The notes under the pieces: generated by a model | Database searches by the model: none | What the model saw: the letters and a program-made list of their open reading frames with translations, nothing else | Told to the model about the DNA's origin: nothing | Assembly (NCBI RefSeq): GCF_004365175.1 | Contig: NZ_SOCE01000001.1 | Span: 3,727,403-3,791,402, forward strand | Reading direction: 5' to 3' | Length of the DNA stretch: 64,000 nucleotides | Source: Kribbella voronezhensis | Lineage (GTDB): Bacteria; Actinomycetota; Actinomycetes; Propionibacteriales; Kribbellaceae | Translations under genes and position numbers: made by a program | Part shown: positions 8,388-16,325 of the stretch, in pieces | Numbering within the stretch: the stretch's first letter is position 1 | Layout: each line of letters begins with the position of its first letter

Positions 8388-8408
8388 AGTTAGGAAACTT
8401 TCCTAACT
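8388..8408 (-). promoter_or_regulatory. perfect palindrome, CsnR-like (ROK) chitosanase operator
   Basis: Arms AGTTAGGAAA and TTTCCTAACT around a single central base. Read on the gene strand the core is AGGAAAGTTTCCT, which I recall as the operator bound by the ROK repressor CsnR in Streptomyces. It ends 18 bases upstream of the chitosanase start. Confidence 0.7.
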
Positions 8409-8546
8409 GTCAGACCCCGGCTGTGCTCCGTCAAGAGTTCGCGACGATCTGTGGTTCCGGAACTGGAAAGGGTTTGCCGAGCAAGCAAACGTTAAATTGA
8501 GATGAAACCGTATACACGACGGCAACGGTCGGGCAGGCTACGGAAA

Positions 8547-8562
8547 GTGCGCGGGAGCGCAC
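8547..8562. other. short hairpin in the leader of the first metzincin
   Basis: A six-base perfect stem GTGCGC/GCGCAC with a GGGA loop. It is preceded by an AT-rich patch at about 8470-8525, which probably contains the promoter, although no clear -35/-10 pair stands out. The rest of the 261-base gap 8371-8631 holds nothing else that I recognise. Confidence 0.3.
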
Positions 8563-8631
8563 GACAAGTGAGGCTAGCCCGCCGTGCCGCCCCCGCCACG
8601 GCGCGCTAGGAGTCCCTGAGGAGGACCCCTG

Positions 8632-10092
8632 ATGCAGAGCAGGTTCCGCCGAACCGGTGCGCTCGTAGGCGCCGGTGCCGTGGTTTTCGGTGCGCTGGCG
8701 ATCGTCGCCGGAAACCAGGCAGACGCACAGCTCGGGCCGGCACCGGTCCCGCTGGACCAGATGCTCGGCCAGCAGCTCGCCGGCCGGCCGCTCCAGGGCA
8801 AGGCCGCGCTGGCCAAGCTGCAGCCACGACTCGCCGAGCTGGCCGAACGCAACGGTCTGGCCGAGGTGCAGCTGCAGCGGATCCTGGCCGGAGACCGGAC
8901 CAGCTGGCTCGACAAGGACGGCAAGTTGTTCTTCAAGGAGCCGGTCGCCACCGCCAAGGAGAAGACCGCCGCCTCCAAGTCGAAGGTCTCGAAGCGGACG
9001 CTCGCGGCAGCCGCGGCCGGGCCGGCGTTCGAGCTGCACAGCAAGGCCGGTTCGAACCGGGTGATCTACCTGGACTTCGACGGTCACACGGTCACCAACA
9101 CCGCCTGGAACACCAATGGCAAACCGGCCACCGTGAACATCACGCCGTACGACACCGACGGCAATCCGAACAACTGGAGCACCACCGAGCAGAACGTCGT
9201 CCGCGAGGTCTGGGCCCGGGTGGCCGAGGACTACGCGCCGTTCGACGTCGACGTGACCACACAAGCGCCGGCCGAGTCCGCGATCGACCGCTCGGGCTCG
9301 TCCGATCAGCAGTACGGGACGCGCGTCGTCATCGACCCGACCAGTTGGTACCAGTCCGGGTGCGGCTGTGGCGGTGTCGCGTACGTCGGCGTCTACGACT
9401 CGACGAGCCAGCACGCGTACTACCAGCCGGCCCTGGTCTTCACGAAGGGTGTCGGCACCGGCGCGAAGAACATCGCGGAGGCCGCCTCGCACGAAGCCGG
9501 CCACAACGTCGGACTCAGTCACGACGGTACTGCGTCGGTCGGCTACTACGCGGGTCACAACGCGTGGGCCCCGATCATGGGGGTCGGCTACTCCAAGGCG
9601 ATCAGCCAGTGGAGCAAAGGCGAGTACGCCGGCGCCAACAACAAGGAAGACGACTTCGCGGTGATCGGCCAGAACGGCCTGGCGCTGCGGGCCGACGATC
9701 ACGGAAACGGCACCACCGATGCTACCGCCCTGAGCCTCGGCGCCACCGTCAACGGGATCTACGCCAGCGACGCCGATGTCGACACCTTCCGGATCGACCT
9801 GTCGGCCGGCACGTTCACCTTCGCCGCGAACTCGGCGGCCGTCGGCGGCGACCTGGACATCAAGCTCCAGTTGCTGAACTCGGCCGGCACGGTGGTCGCC
9901 ACCGCCGACCCGGCGTCCGGCCAGTCCAACGCCGGTACGCCGACCGGCCTGAGCGCGAGCGTCCGCCAGCAGGTGGCCGCGGGTCGCTACTACCTGCGCG
10001 TCGACAACACCGGGTACGGAGACCCGCTGAACACCGGCTACTCCACCTACGGCAGCCGGGGTGCCTACTCGGTCCGCGTCACCGCCGGCTAG
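8632..10092 (+). CDS. secreted metzincin metalloprotease, copy 1
   Basis: A 486-residue exported zinc protease. An RRTG-containing signal sequence ends near AQ (residues 31-33). A pro-region of about 100 residues precedes the catalytic domain, which carries the extended zinc site HEAGHNVGLSHD (287-298: three His plus the metzincin Gly and Asp) and a Met-turn APIMGVGY (313-320). A C-terminal beta domain (~345-486, DVDTFRIDLSAG onward) resembles the bacterial pre-peptidase C-terminal (PPC) domain. GAGGAGG sits before the ATG at 8632. It is a close paralogue of the next gene; the two share leader, pro-region and domains. Substrate unknown. Confidence 0.9.
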   Translation: MQSRFRRTGALVGAGAVVFGALAIVAGNQADAQLGPAPVPLDQMLGQQLAGRPLQGKAALAKLQPRLAELAERNGLAEVQLQRILAGDRTSWLDKDGKLFFKEPVATAKEKTAASKSKVSKRTLAAAAAGPAFELHSKAGSNRVIYLDFDGHTVTNTAWNTNGKPATVNITPYDTDGNPNNWSTTEQNVVREVWARVAEDYAPFDVDVTTQAPAESAIDRSGSSDQQYGTRVVIDPTSWYQSGCGCGGVAYVGVYDSTSQHAYYQPALVFTKGVGTGAKNIAEAASHEAGHNVGLSHDGTASVGYYAGHNAWAPIMGVGYSKAISQWSKGEYAGANNKEDDFAVIGQNGLALRADDHGNGTTDATALSLGATVNGIYASDADVDTFRIDLSAGTFTFAANSAAVGGDLDIKLQLLNSAGTVVATADPASGQSNAGTPTGLSASVRQQVAAGRYYLRVDNTGYGDPLNTGYSTYGSRGAYSVRVTAG

Positions 10093-10109
10093 CCGGTACG
10101 ACGTCTTGC

Positions 10110-10148
10110 GCGGGTTGCTGCTTTTCCCTGGGGGAAGCAGCAACCCGC
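10110..10148 (+). terminator. intrinsic hairpin after metzincin copy 1
   Basis: A perfect 14-base stem (GCGGGTTGCTGCTT with its complement) closes an 11-base loop whose ends can extend the pairing. No U-tract follows, as is common in actinomycetes. It separates the two paralogues. Confidence 0.75.
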
Positions 10149-10203
10149 AGTTGACCCACGGGGGAGTGGAAGCGCTGGGGGGAATCCTTGAGGAGGATTC
10201 CGG

Positions 10204-11637
10204 ATGAGTTCGAAATACCGCCGTACCGGTGCGCTCGTTGGCGCCGGCGCCCTTGTCTTCGCCGCCTTGGCAGTTGCTACTGGCAACCAGGCTGACGCGC
10301 AACAGACGCCGCTCGATCAATTGCTCGGTCGGCCCACGCCGGGCCAGGCGGCGCTTACCAAGGTTCAGGGCCGATTGGCAGACGTTGCCCGGCGCAACGG
10401 CTTGAGCGAACAGAAGTTGCGCGACACGCTGGCCGCCGACAAGACCAGTTGGCTGGACGCGCAGGGACGCTTGTTCTTTCGTGAACCAGGCTTGACCAAC
10501 GCCCAGAAGGCACCGGAGGCTTCGCCCCGCTGGGCGTCCGAGTCGGTCGATGCCGCGACTGGGCCGGCCTTCGAGTTGCACAGCAAGCCGGGTTCGAACC
10601 GCGTGCTGTACCTGGACTTCGACGGCCACACGATCACCGGGACCGCGTGGAACTCGTCCCAGAGTGTCGATCCGGTGAACGTCACGGCGTACGACACGGA
10701 CGGGGACCCGGCGAGCTTCAGCACCGCCGAGCAGGACGTCGTACACGAGGTGTGGGCGCGGGTCGCGGAGGACTACGCCCCCTTCGATGTCGACGTGACG
10801 ACGCAGGACCCCGGGCAGGACGCGATCAACCGGACCGACGCTGCCGATCAGCGGTTCGGGACGCGGGTGGTGATCGATCCGACCGGTTGGTACCAGTCCG
10901 GGTGTGGCTGTGGTGGGGTCGCGTACATCGGTGTCTACGACACGACCGGCAACCACGACTACTACCAACCGGCGCTCGTCTTCACCAAGGGCGTCGGCAC
11001 CGGCGCCAAGAACCTCGCCGAAGCAGCCTCCCACGAGGCCGGCCACAACGTCGGGCTCAACCACGACGGCACCGCGTCGGTCGGCTACTACGAGGGCCAC
11101 GGCTCCTGGGCGCCGATCATGGGGGTCGGCTACTACCGTGGTATCAGCCAGTGGAGCAAGGGCGAGTACTCCGGCGCGAACAACACCGAGGACGACTACG
11201 CCGTCATCGGCACCCATGGTCTGGCGCTCCGCACGGACGAGGTCGGCGACAGCACTGGGGCTGCTGCCGCTCTCGCCGTCGGAGCGACCGCAACCGGTGT
11301 GATCGCCGCCGAGTCCGACGTCGACGTCTACAAGGTCGACATCGGTGCCGCCGGCAACTACACGGCCACTGCCAGTGCCGCAGCACTCGGTGGCGACCTG
11401 GACATCAAGCTCGACCTGCTCGACAGCTCTGGTGCTGTCATCACCTCCGCCGACCCCGCCTCAGGCCAGAGCGACGCCGGCACACCGACCGGCTTGGGCG
11501 CGACCCTCAGCAGCAATCTCCAACCCGGCACCTACTACCTCCGGGTCGACAACACCGGCTACGGCAACCCGTTGAGCGACGGCTACTCCACCTACGGAAG
11601 CCGCGGCGCGTACTCCCTCGCCGTCAACCTCACCTGA
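10204..11637 (+). CDS. secreted metzincin metalloprotease, copy 2
   Basis: A 477-residue paralogue of the preceding gene with the same order: signal peptide (to ~33), pro-region, metzincin domain with HEAGHNVGLNHD (277-288) and Met-turn APIMGVGYY, and a PPC-like C-terminal domain. Identity is high through the catalytic core (for example QSGCGCGGVAY in both) and lower in the pro-region, which is shorter here. A strong ribosome-binding site, GAGGAGG, precedes the ATG. Since each copy has its own leader and terminator, they are probably separate transcripts from a tandem duplication that then diverged. Confidence 0.9.
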   Translation: MSSKYRRTGALVGAGALVFAALAVATGNQADAQQTPLDQLLGRPTPGQAALTKVQGRLADVARRNGLSEQKLRDTLAADKTSWLDAQGRLFFREPGLTNAQKAPEASPRWASESVDAATGPAFELHSKPGSNRVLYLDFDGHTITGTAWNSSQSVDPVNVTAYDTDGDPASFSTAEQDVVHEVWARVAEDYAPFDVDVTTQDPGQDAINRTDAADQRFGTRVVIDPTGWYQSGCGCGGVAYIGVYDTTGNHDYYQPALVFTKGVGTGAKNLAEAASHEAGHNVGLNHDGTASVGYYEGHGSWAPIMGVGYYRGISQWSKGEYSGANNTEDDYAVIGTHGLALRTDEVGDSTGAAAALAVGATATGVIAAESDVDVYKVDIGAAGNYTATASAAALGGDLDIKLDLLDSSGAVITSADPASGQSDAGTPTGLGATLSSNLQPGTYYLRVDNTGYGNPLSDGYSTYGSRGAYSLAVNLT

Positions 11638-11643
11638 GCCCCT

Positions 11644-11678
11644 GCGGTTGGTCATCCTCTGGCGGGGTGACCAACCGC
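11644..11678 (+). terminator. intrinsic hairpin after metzincin copy 2
   Basis: A perfect 11-base stem (GCGGTTGGTCA/TGACCAACCGC) with a 13-base loop, seven bases past the stop codon. It can also serve the convergent gene ending at 11683. Confidence 0.7.
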
Positions 11679-11682
11679 GGGT

Positions 11683-12315
11683 CTACTCCCCGCGCTGAAG
11701 TCCGAGCGTGGCGAGCAGATCCTCATGCAGCTCGAACCAGACCGTGTGACAGGAATCGACTCCCGTCCCGTCGACCCACGCCACCTCACCAGCGACCGCC
11801 CGCCCCAACGCTCTGCTGAACCTGCTGTCATAGCCCTGCAACCGATCCAGTACGCCGGAGAGCCGCGCCACCACCGACTCGAGCTCCCGATCGAGCGCTT
11901 GCAACTCACCGATCACCGCCTTGTCCCAGGCCGGATCACTGTGATCGTTGAAGGTCAGCGCATCTCCCGGCGTCGGTCTGAGCTGCCAGTCCGTACAGGC
12001 CTGCTGCAACCGCCCGTTCAACGGCAGAAACACCTCGTACGCCGCGCGCACAGCCGCCCGGCCATCCACAACATCTTGCAGCTCGGCCGCCAGTTGGCGC
12101 TCGTTCTCCGCTCTCCCCGCAGCCGTCATCGACCACCCACCGGTCCCGGCGAACTCCGACCAACTGACCCACCCGAACGCCTGGAAGTCCAGCAACAACT
12201 CACCCGCTCGGTCCCGCCCAACCCTGAACCGCTCGGCCACGGCCGCCTCATCAGCCACTCCCTTGAGCCGAACGGCATGCAACACCAACAACTCCACCGC
12301 CGACCGCTTGCTCAT
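11683..12315 (-). CDS. putative winged-helix transcriptional regulator
   Basis: A 210-residue protein I cannot place in a named family. Residues 1-75 look like a winged helix: MSKRSAVELLVLHAVRLKG, an Ala-rich turn (VADEAAVAERFRVGRDRAGELL), then a Trp-rich wing (FGWVSWSEFAGTGGWSMTAAG). The rest is helical with several Trp and acidic positions, a possible ligand or protein partner domain. I chose the ATG at 12315 since it overlaps the stop of the upstream small regulator (ATGA); upstream reading is Arg-rich shadow. It forms a two-gene operon divergent from the PEP-synthase-like gene. Confidence 0.7.
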   Translation of the reverse strand: MSKRSAVELLVLHAVRLKGVADEAAVAERFRVGRDRAGELLLDFQAFGWVSWSEFAGTGGWSMTAAGRAENERQLAAELQDVVDGRAAVRAAYEVFLPLNGRLQQACTDWQLRPTPGDALTFNDHSDPAWDKAVIGELQALDRELESVVARLSGVLDRLQGYDSRFSRALGRAVAGEVAWVDGTGVDSCHTVWFELHEDLLATLGLQRGE

Positions 12316-12758
12316 CGCGCCACCCCGCCAACGCCGGACTGCTCTCCGGCGGGGCGGTCTCCGCGCGAGAGCAGCCGATCGAGGCGCTGCTGACAAGCCT
12401 GCGGCGAATTCAACCCCAGCGCGCCCGCCATCTGCGCCCAGGTGAGCCCCTGCCCCCTCGCGGCGAACAGCAGCCCGGTCTCCAACTGATCGATCTCAGC
12501 CCGCGCCGCCCGCAACAGCCGCAAGGCCGCCAGAGCCCGCTCCACCTTTTCGCCGTCCTCTACATCTTCCGCGGAGGCCGACTGCCAGAGAAAGAACTGG
12601 ACCAGATCCACCGCCGACGGCGGCACCGGCTCCGGCCGCCACGGCCTCCGCTCCAGCCGATCAGCTCCCGCCGCGAGCAACAACTCTCTGGCGTCCCGCT
12701 CCCGCTGAGCCGCTAGCTGATCCTCGGCCGCCCCACCATCCCGCTGCACTCCACTCAT
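12312..12758 (-). CDS. small helix-turn-helix DNA-binding protein
   Basis: A 148-residue protein whose C-terminal part, LTWAQMAGALGLNSPQACQQ (about residues 104-123), is a sigma-region-4-like helix-turn-helix; the first ~100 residues are charged and helical. There is no catalytic motif. The ATG at 12758 is preferred because earlier in-frame codons fall inside the CAAC/GTTG operator. Its stop overlaps the start of the next regulator, so both are made together. It probably acts at the 12774-12806 repeats to control itself and the divergent phosphotransferase (inference). Confidence 0.65.
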   Translation of the reverse strand: MSGVQRDGGAAEDQLAAQRERDARELLLAAGADRLERRPWRPEPVPPSAVDLVQFFLWQSASAEDVEDGEKVERALAALRLLRAARAEIDQLETGLLFAARGQGLTWAQMAGALGLNSPQACQQRLDRLLSRGDRPAGEQSGVGGVAR

Positions 12759-12773
12759 TCGCGAACCATCTCG

Positions 12774-12806
12774 TTTCAACAGATCGTTGTCAACATTCTG
12801 TTGAAA
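12774..12806. promoter_or_regulatory. inverted-repeat operator between regulators and PEP-synthase-like gene
   Basis: Outer arms TTTCAACAG and CTGTTGAAA are perfect inverted repeats 15 bases apart. The spacer itself contains GTTGTCAAC, adding further CAAC/GTTG half-sites. The segment is AT-rich against its surroundings and lies between divergent starts. Confidence 0.55.
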
Positions 12807-12862
12807 ACATGCGATGCTTGCCGCGGCACTACCCATTGACTGCCTGCCGAGGAGTTGCCCGC

Positions 12863-14212
12863 ATGCTCATCCACCTCTCGGCCGCGACTCCTCGAAATGC
12901 AGGCGCCAAGGCCGCAACGCTTGCCCGACTCGCCAACGCCGGCTTCCCGGTGCCACCCGCCTTCGTCGTGCCGACCGACATCTACAGCTCGTTCGTCGCC
13001 CACCTGGACATTCCCAGCGCCTTAGCCCAAGGCGGTTCCACCGAACTCCGCCGCCTGATCGAGTCCCAGCTCCTGCCACCCCGACTCCTCACCGAACTCA
13101 CCCATGCACTTCACGCCTTGGGCGACCTCCCCGTAGCCGTCCGCTCATCGGCCACCACCGAAGACACCCTTCACGCCTCGGCCGCCGGCCAACACGACAC
13201 CCACCTCGCAGTCCACGGACCCCACGCCGTAGCCACGAAACTCCTCGCCACCTGGTCCTCCCTCTGGACACCCCGAGCCACCAGCTACCGCCGCACCGCG
13301 CTCCCACCCGCAGTTTCCCCAGCCGACGCCTCGGCTTCGGATGGCGGGATCAACGCGTTGGATGTGGCTCTTTTGCCGGGGGCGGGCGCGGTTGATCCGG
13401 CGTTGGCTGTGTTGATTCAGCGGCATGTGGACGCGGACGTTGCCGGAGTGCTCTTCACTGGCAGCGCGAGCCACCCGTCTGGTCACGGGGCTGGAGACGT
13501 AACGGTGATCGAGGCGTCGTGGGGCTTGGGGGAAAGCGTGGTTCAGGGACTGGTGACACCGGATGAATTCGTGGTGGGGGCGGACGGCGTACTCGAGGTG
13601 CGACTGGGTGACAAGCGGACCCGGATCGATCGCGGCTCGGACGGAACGGTGAGCCGCGACGTACCGGGTGAAGCTCGTCACCGGGCGTGCCTCACCGACG
13701 ATCAGGTGGAACGGTTGAGGAAGCTCGGCCAGGAGGTCGCCGAATGCCTGGGTGCCCCGCAGGACATCGAGTTCGCCATCGAGGACGACCACCTCTGGCT
13801 CCTCCAGGCCCGACCGATCACTGCGGACCTGGTACTGCGTTCGTCCGAAGCCGATGCGGGCGAGCGCGAGCTGGTACTGCGGGGAACTGCGGGGAGTGCG
13901 GGTGTCGTGAGAGGGCCCGCCCGGGTGGTGAAGGGGCCTGGGGATTTCGAGAAGGTTGCTGTGGGCGACATTTTGGTGTGCCCGTTCACGGATCCGGCGT
14001 GGACCGTGTTGTTCGGCGTGGTGGCCGGCGTTGTGACTGAGGCAGGCGGGCGGCTGTCTCATGCCGCGATCGTTGCTCGGGAACGCCGGATTCCTGCAGT
14101 GCTTGGGATTTCTTCCCTGCACAGTAGTGTGCAAGACGGGCAACTGCTCACGATCGATGGGAGCATCGGCACCGTGCGGGTCCATCCCTCGCCCCACCCC
14201 CGAGTCAGCTGA
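12863..14212 (+). CDS. minimal PEP/pyruvate phosphotransferase-like protein (ATP-grasp plus swivelling His domain)
   Basis: A 449-residue relative of PEP synthase, PPDK and rifampin phosphotransferase. Residues 1-320 are the ATP-grasp (PPDK_N) domain: GAKAATLARLANAGFPVPPAFVV, VAVRSSATTEDT (92-103) and DIEFAIEDDHLWLLQARP. Residues ~340-445 are the swivelling phosphohistidine domain, with His400 in GGRLSHAAIVARE. The ~400-residue acceptor domain that lies between these in rifampin phosphotransferase, and the C-terminal barrel of PEP synthase, are both absent. It could phosphorylate its own His and pass the phosphate to a separate partner, unknown here. The ATG at 12863 follows GAGGAG. It is divergent from two small regulators. 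Confidence 0.82.
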   Translation: MLIHLSAATPRNAGAKAATLARLANAGFPVPPAFVVPTDIYSSFVAHLDIPSALAQGGSTELRRLIESQLLPPRLLTELTHALHALGDLPVAVRSSATTEDTLHASAAGQHDTHLAVHGPHAVATKLLATWSSLWTPRATSYRRTALPPAVSPADASASDGGINALDVALLPGAGAVDPALAVLIQRHVDADVAGVLFTGSASHPSGHGAGDVTVIEASWGLGESVVQGLVTPDEFVVGADGVLEVRLGDKRTRIDRGSDGTVSRDVPGEARHRACLTDDQVERLRKLGQEVAECLGAPQDIEFAIEDDHLWLLQARPITADLVLRSSEADAGERELVLRGTAGSAGVVRGPARVVKGPGDFEKVAVGDILVCPFTDPAWTVLFGVVAGVVTEAGGRLSHAAIVARERRIPAVLGISSLHSSVQDGQLLTIDGSIGTVRVHPSPHPRVS

Positions 14213-14262
14213 CCTCGCAGTCGGCCGACACGGCAAGGCAATCAACCAAAGCTGGTCGGGGA

Positions 14263-15054
14263 CTACTGCAAGGCGGCGATCCAGGAGTCGTGGTGGGTCT
14301 TGAGGTAGTCCGCGGTGGGACCCCAGTGATCACCGTGGCCCTCCGCGTACAGGCGCGCCCAGGGCTGCTGGCCGGTCTCCGATCCACGGCGGAGCAGGTC
14401 GTACATTCCCCGTGTGTGGGCTTCGATCAGAGCCGGAAACGCCCGGCGCTCCTCGTCGTCGAGACCGTAACCGTCCACCAGCAGGCGCAATCTGCGGGCG
14501 TCCGTCGCCACGTCGCCGTCCTGGTGGAACGGCACGAAGCCGTGAGCCACGTACCCGAGATCCCACAGCCGAGAACCAGGCCCTGCGCCGTCCCAGTCGA
14601 TGAAGACCCAGCGGTCGCCGTCGATCACCAGATTCCAGGGCGCGAGGTCGTTGTGACAGATGAGCTGACCGTCGGAGGGGTCAGGGATGGCCACATCCCA
14701 GGCGACGTCGGCCGGCGGACGAAAGTCTGACATCGCGTCGTGCAGATCGTGGACCAGCCGCCCGAGCCGGCTCAGCTCCTTTGGACTGAAGGGCGGAAGC
14801 GTGTCGGCGAGTACGCCAGGAACGTACTCCACGACATGCCGTCCCTCATCGTCTCTGCCCAGTGTCCGAGGTGCACCCTCGAAGCCCACCGAAGCCAGAT
14901 GTTCCAGCACCGCCTCGACTCCCGGCGTCGCGGCCGTCGCCGGCTTCCGCACCGTCGACCCCACCCGCACGACCGCACCGCTGACATTCCCGCCGGTCAG
15001 AACCTCTTCAACCTCTTTCACCCGCCAATGATCCCTTTCCTCAGGGGCATCCAA
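14263..15054 (-). CDS. aminoglycoside phosphotransferase-like kinase (APH family)
   Basis: A 263-residue kinase-fold protein. The catalytic loop is HNDLAPWN (catalytic Asp in HND) and the metal-binding segment FIDWDGAGPGSRLWDLG; the N-terminal lobe opens with LTGGNVSGAVVRVGSTVRKP, the usual beta-strand/Gly loop of the family. It phosphorylates a small hydroxylated metabolite or drug; which one is not readable. The ATG at 15054 has GAGGG nearby. A GTG at 15021 with AGGAAAGG upstream is a fair alternative that starts nearer to conserved sequence. It stands alone. Confidence 0.85.
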   Translation of the reverse strand: MDAPEERDHWRVKEVEEVLTGGNVSGAVVRVGSTVRKPATAATPGVEAVLEHLASVGFEGAPRTLGRDDEGRHVVEYVPGVLADTLPPFSPKELSRLGRLVHDLHDAMSDFRPPADVAWDVAIPDPSDGQLICHNDLAPWNLVIDGDRWVFIDWDGAGPGSRLWDLGYVAHGFVPFHQDGDVATDARRLRLLVDGYGLDDEERRAFPALIEAHTRGMYDLLRRGSETGQQPWARLYAEGHGDHWGPTADYLKTHHDSWIAALQ

Positions 15055-15303
15055 GCCCTCGACAGTCGGCGCTGCTGCGAAGACGCGCTTGCAAGTTGCA
15101 CGAACCCGCGCTGCCGCGGCGTCGGCCGTGGAGCGATGTCGTTGGCAGACGGCCAGTCCGGCCAGGTGTGGCGTTGATGGACCCGCTTGGGATGAAGCCG
15201 GTCCAGCTCGGACTCCACGAAGGGCTGCGCCGGGTCGGCTGCGGTGGGGGGCGTTGGTTTAAAGCGGTTGTGGAGGTTGGGTGGCGAGCGGGAGGGTGCT
15301 GGT

Positions 15304-16215
15304 ATGTGGGATGAGGGTGTTGTGGAGGAGTGGCGGGCACGCGGGTTTGTGGTGTTGCCGGGGTTCTTGTCGGGGGAGGAGTTGGCGCCGGCGATTGGGG
15401 AGTTGGGGCGGATGTTCCCGACGGCCGAGGGGTTCCACGACGGGACGGACGAGCGGCGTGGGCGGTATGTCGAGGACGAGTTCGACGGGATCGATGTGTT
15501 CCCGTTCGGGAGCACGGAGTTCAGCTTGCTGGCCGTGCATCCGAGGATCGTGGAGCTTGCGGAGAAGTTGCTCGGTCGGACGGAGCTGCGGTTGTCGTCG
15601 GCTGAGGCATGGGCGAAGTACACCGGGGCGACGTCGTACGAGCAGGAGCTGCATCGCGACTACCTGAATCAGACCATCTTGGTGCCGTCCACCGAGGATC
15701 GGTACCAGCAGCTCGAGCTGTTCGTCTTTCTCGGCGATGTGCCCGAGGAACTCGGGCCGCCGCACCTGGTGGCGTACGAGCACACGGCCGAGCTGCCGAT
15801 GAAGCCGAACTTCTATCCACGAAGCGGCGGTAGCGGCGACTTCGTTTCGACCGAGGACAACGCCCGGCTGTACGACGCCGAGGAGTCCGGCTCGGCGCCT
15901 GCGGGCACGGTGATCGCTTTCAACACCCGCACGTTCCATCGCGGTACAGGGCTGCGGAAGCCGCGAGGTGCGCGGTACTCGATGCAGCTCATCTATCGGC
16001 CGGCCGAGGCGGACTGGGGTCAGCGGGTCGGCTGGGCCGCTCGGAGCCACGAACCGGCTTGGTACGAGTTCGTTCATCGCGCAACACCCCGTCAACTCGA
16101 ACTCTTCGGATTCCCACCGCCCGGCCATCCCTTCTGGAACGACGAAACGCTGACAGGCATCAGCCAGCGCTACCCGGAGCTCGACACCACTCCCTGGCAA
16201 ACCGCGGCCGAGTAG
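15304..16215 (+). CDS. phytanoyl-CoA dioxygenase family protein
   Basis: A 303-residue Fe(II)/2-oxoglutarate dioxygenase of the PhyH type. Iron ligands are His117 and Asp119 (ELHRDYLNQ) and His212 (TFHRGTGLRKP), with a downstream Arg for 2-oxoglutarate (RGARYSM). It would hydroxylate an unknown small molecule in the cytoplasm. The ATG at 15304 follows GGGAGGG; the frame remains open to 15244, but that stretch is low-complexity. The 249 bases upstream (15055-15303) contain no gene that I can support. Codon choice in the first 100 bases is G/T-rich compared with neighbours. Confidence 0.88.
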   Translation: MWDEGVVEEWRARGFVVLPGFLSGEELAPAIGELGRMFPTAEGFHDGTDERRGRYVEDEFDGIDVFPFGSTEFSLLAVHPRIVELAEKLLGRTELRLSSAEAWAKYTGATSYEQELHRDYLNQTILVPSTEDRYQQLELFVFLGDVPEELGPPHLVAYEHTAELPMKPNFYPRSGGSGDFVSTEDNARLYDAEESGSAPAGTVIAFNTRTFHRGTGLRKPRGARYSMQLIYRPAEADWGQRVGWAARSHEPAWYEFVHRATPRQLELFGFPPPGHPFWNDETLTGISQRYPELDTTPWQTAAE

Positions 16216-16325
16216 GCGCAGTAGGCCTACCGCTTGGGTGGCACACGCGGGAGCTGTCCACCGGCGAACTTGCGACAACTCACCGCGACGGCCGCCGGCG
16301 GGATCGCTCAGTCGAGGTTGCGAGG

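Noticed and set aside
8431..11217. Long minus-strand reading frame opposite the two metzincins
   Set aside because: It is the mirror of two clear plus-strand genes with signal peptides, zinc motifs, ribosome-binding sites and terminators. Its translation is Arg/Val/Asp-rich with no domain, which is usual for antisense frames at high GC.
12863..14212. Rifampin phosphotransferase (antibiotic resistance)
   Set aside because: The rifampin-binding middle domain is absent and the protein is half the needed length, so a resistance call is not supported.
15055..15303. Possible gene remnant in the 249-base gap
   Set aside because: A minus-strand reading contains a plausible-looking segment (FVESELDRLHPKRVHQRHTW), but I could not tie it to a family and it lacks a start signal.
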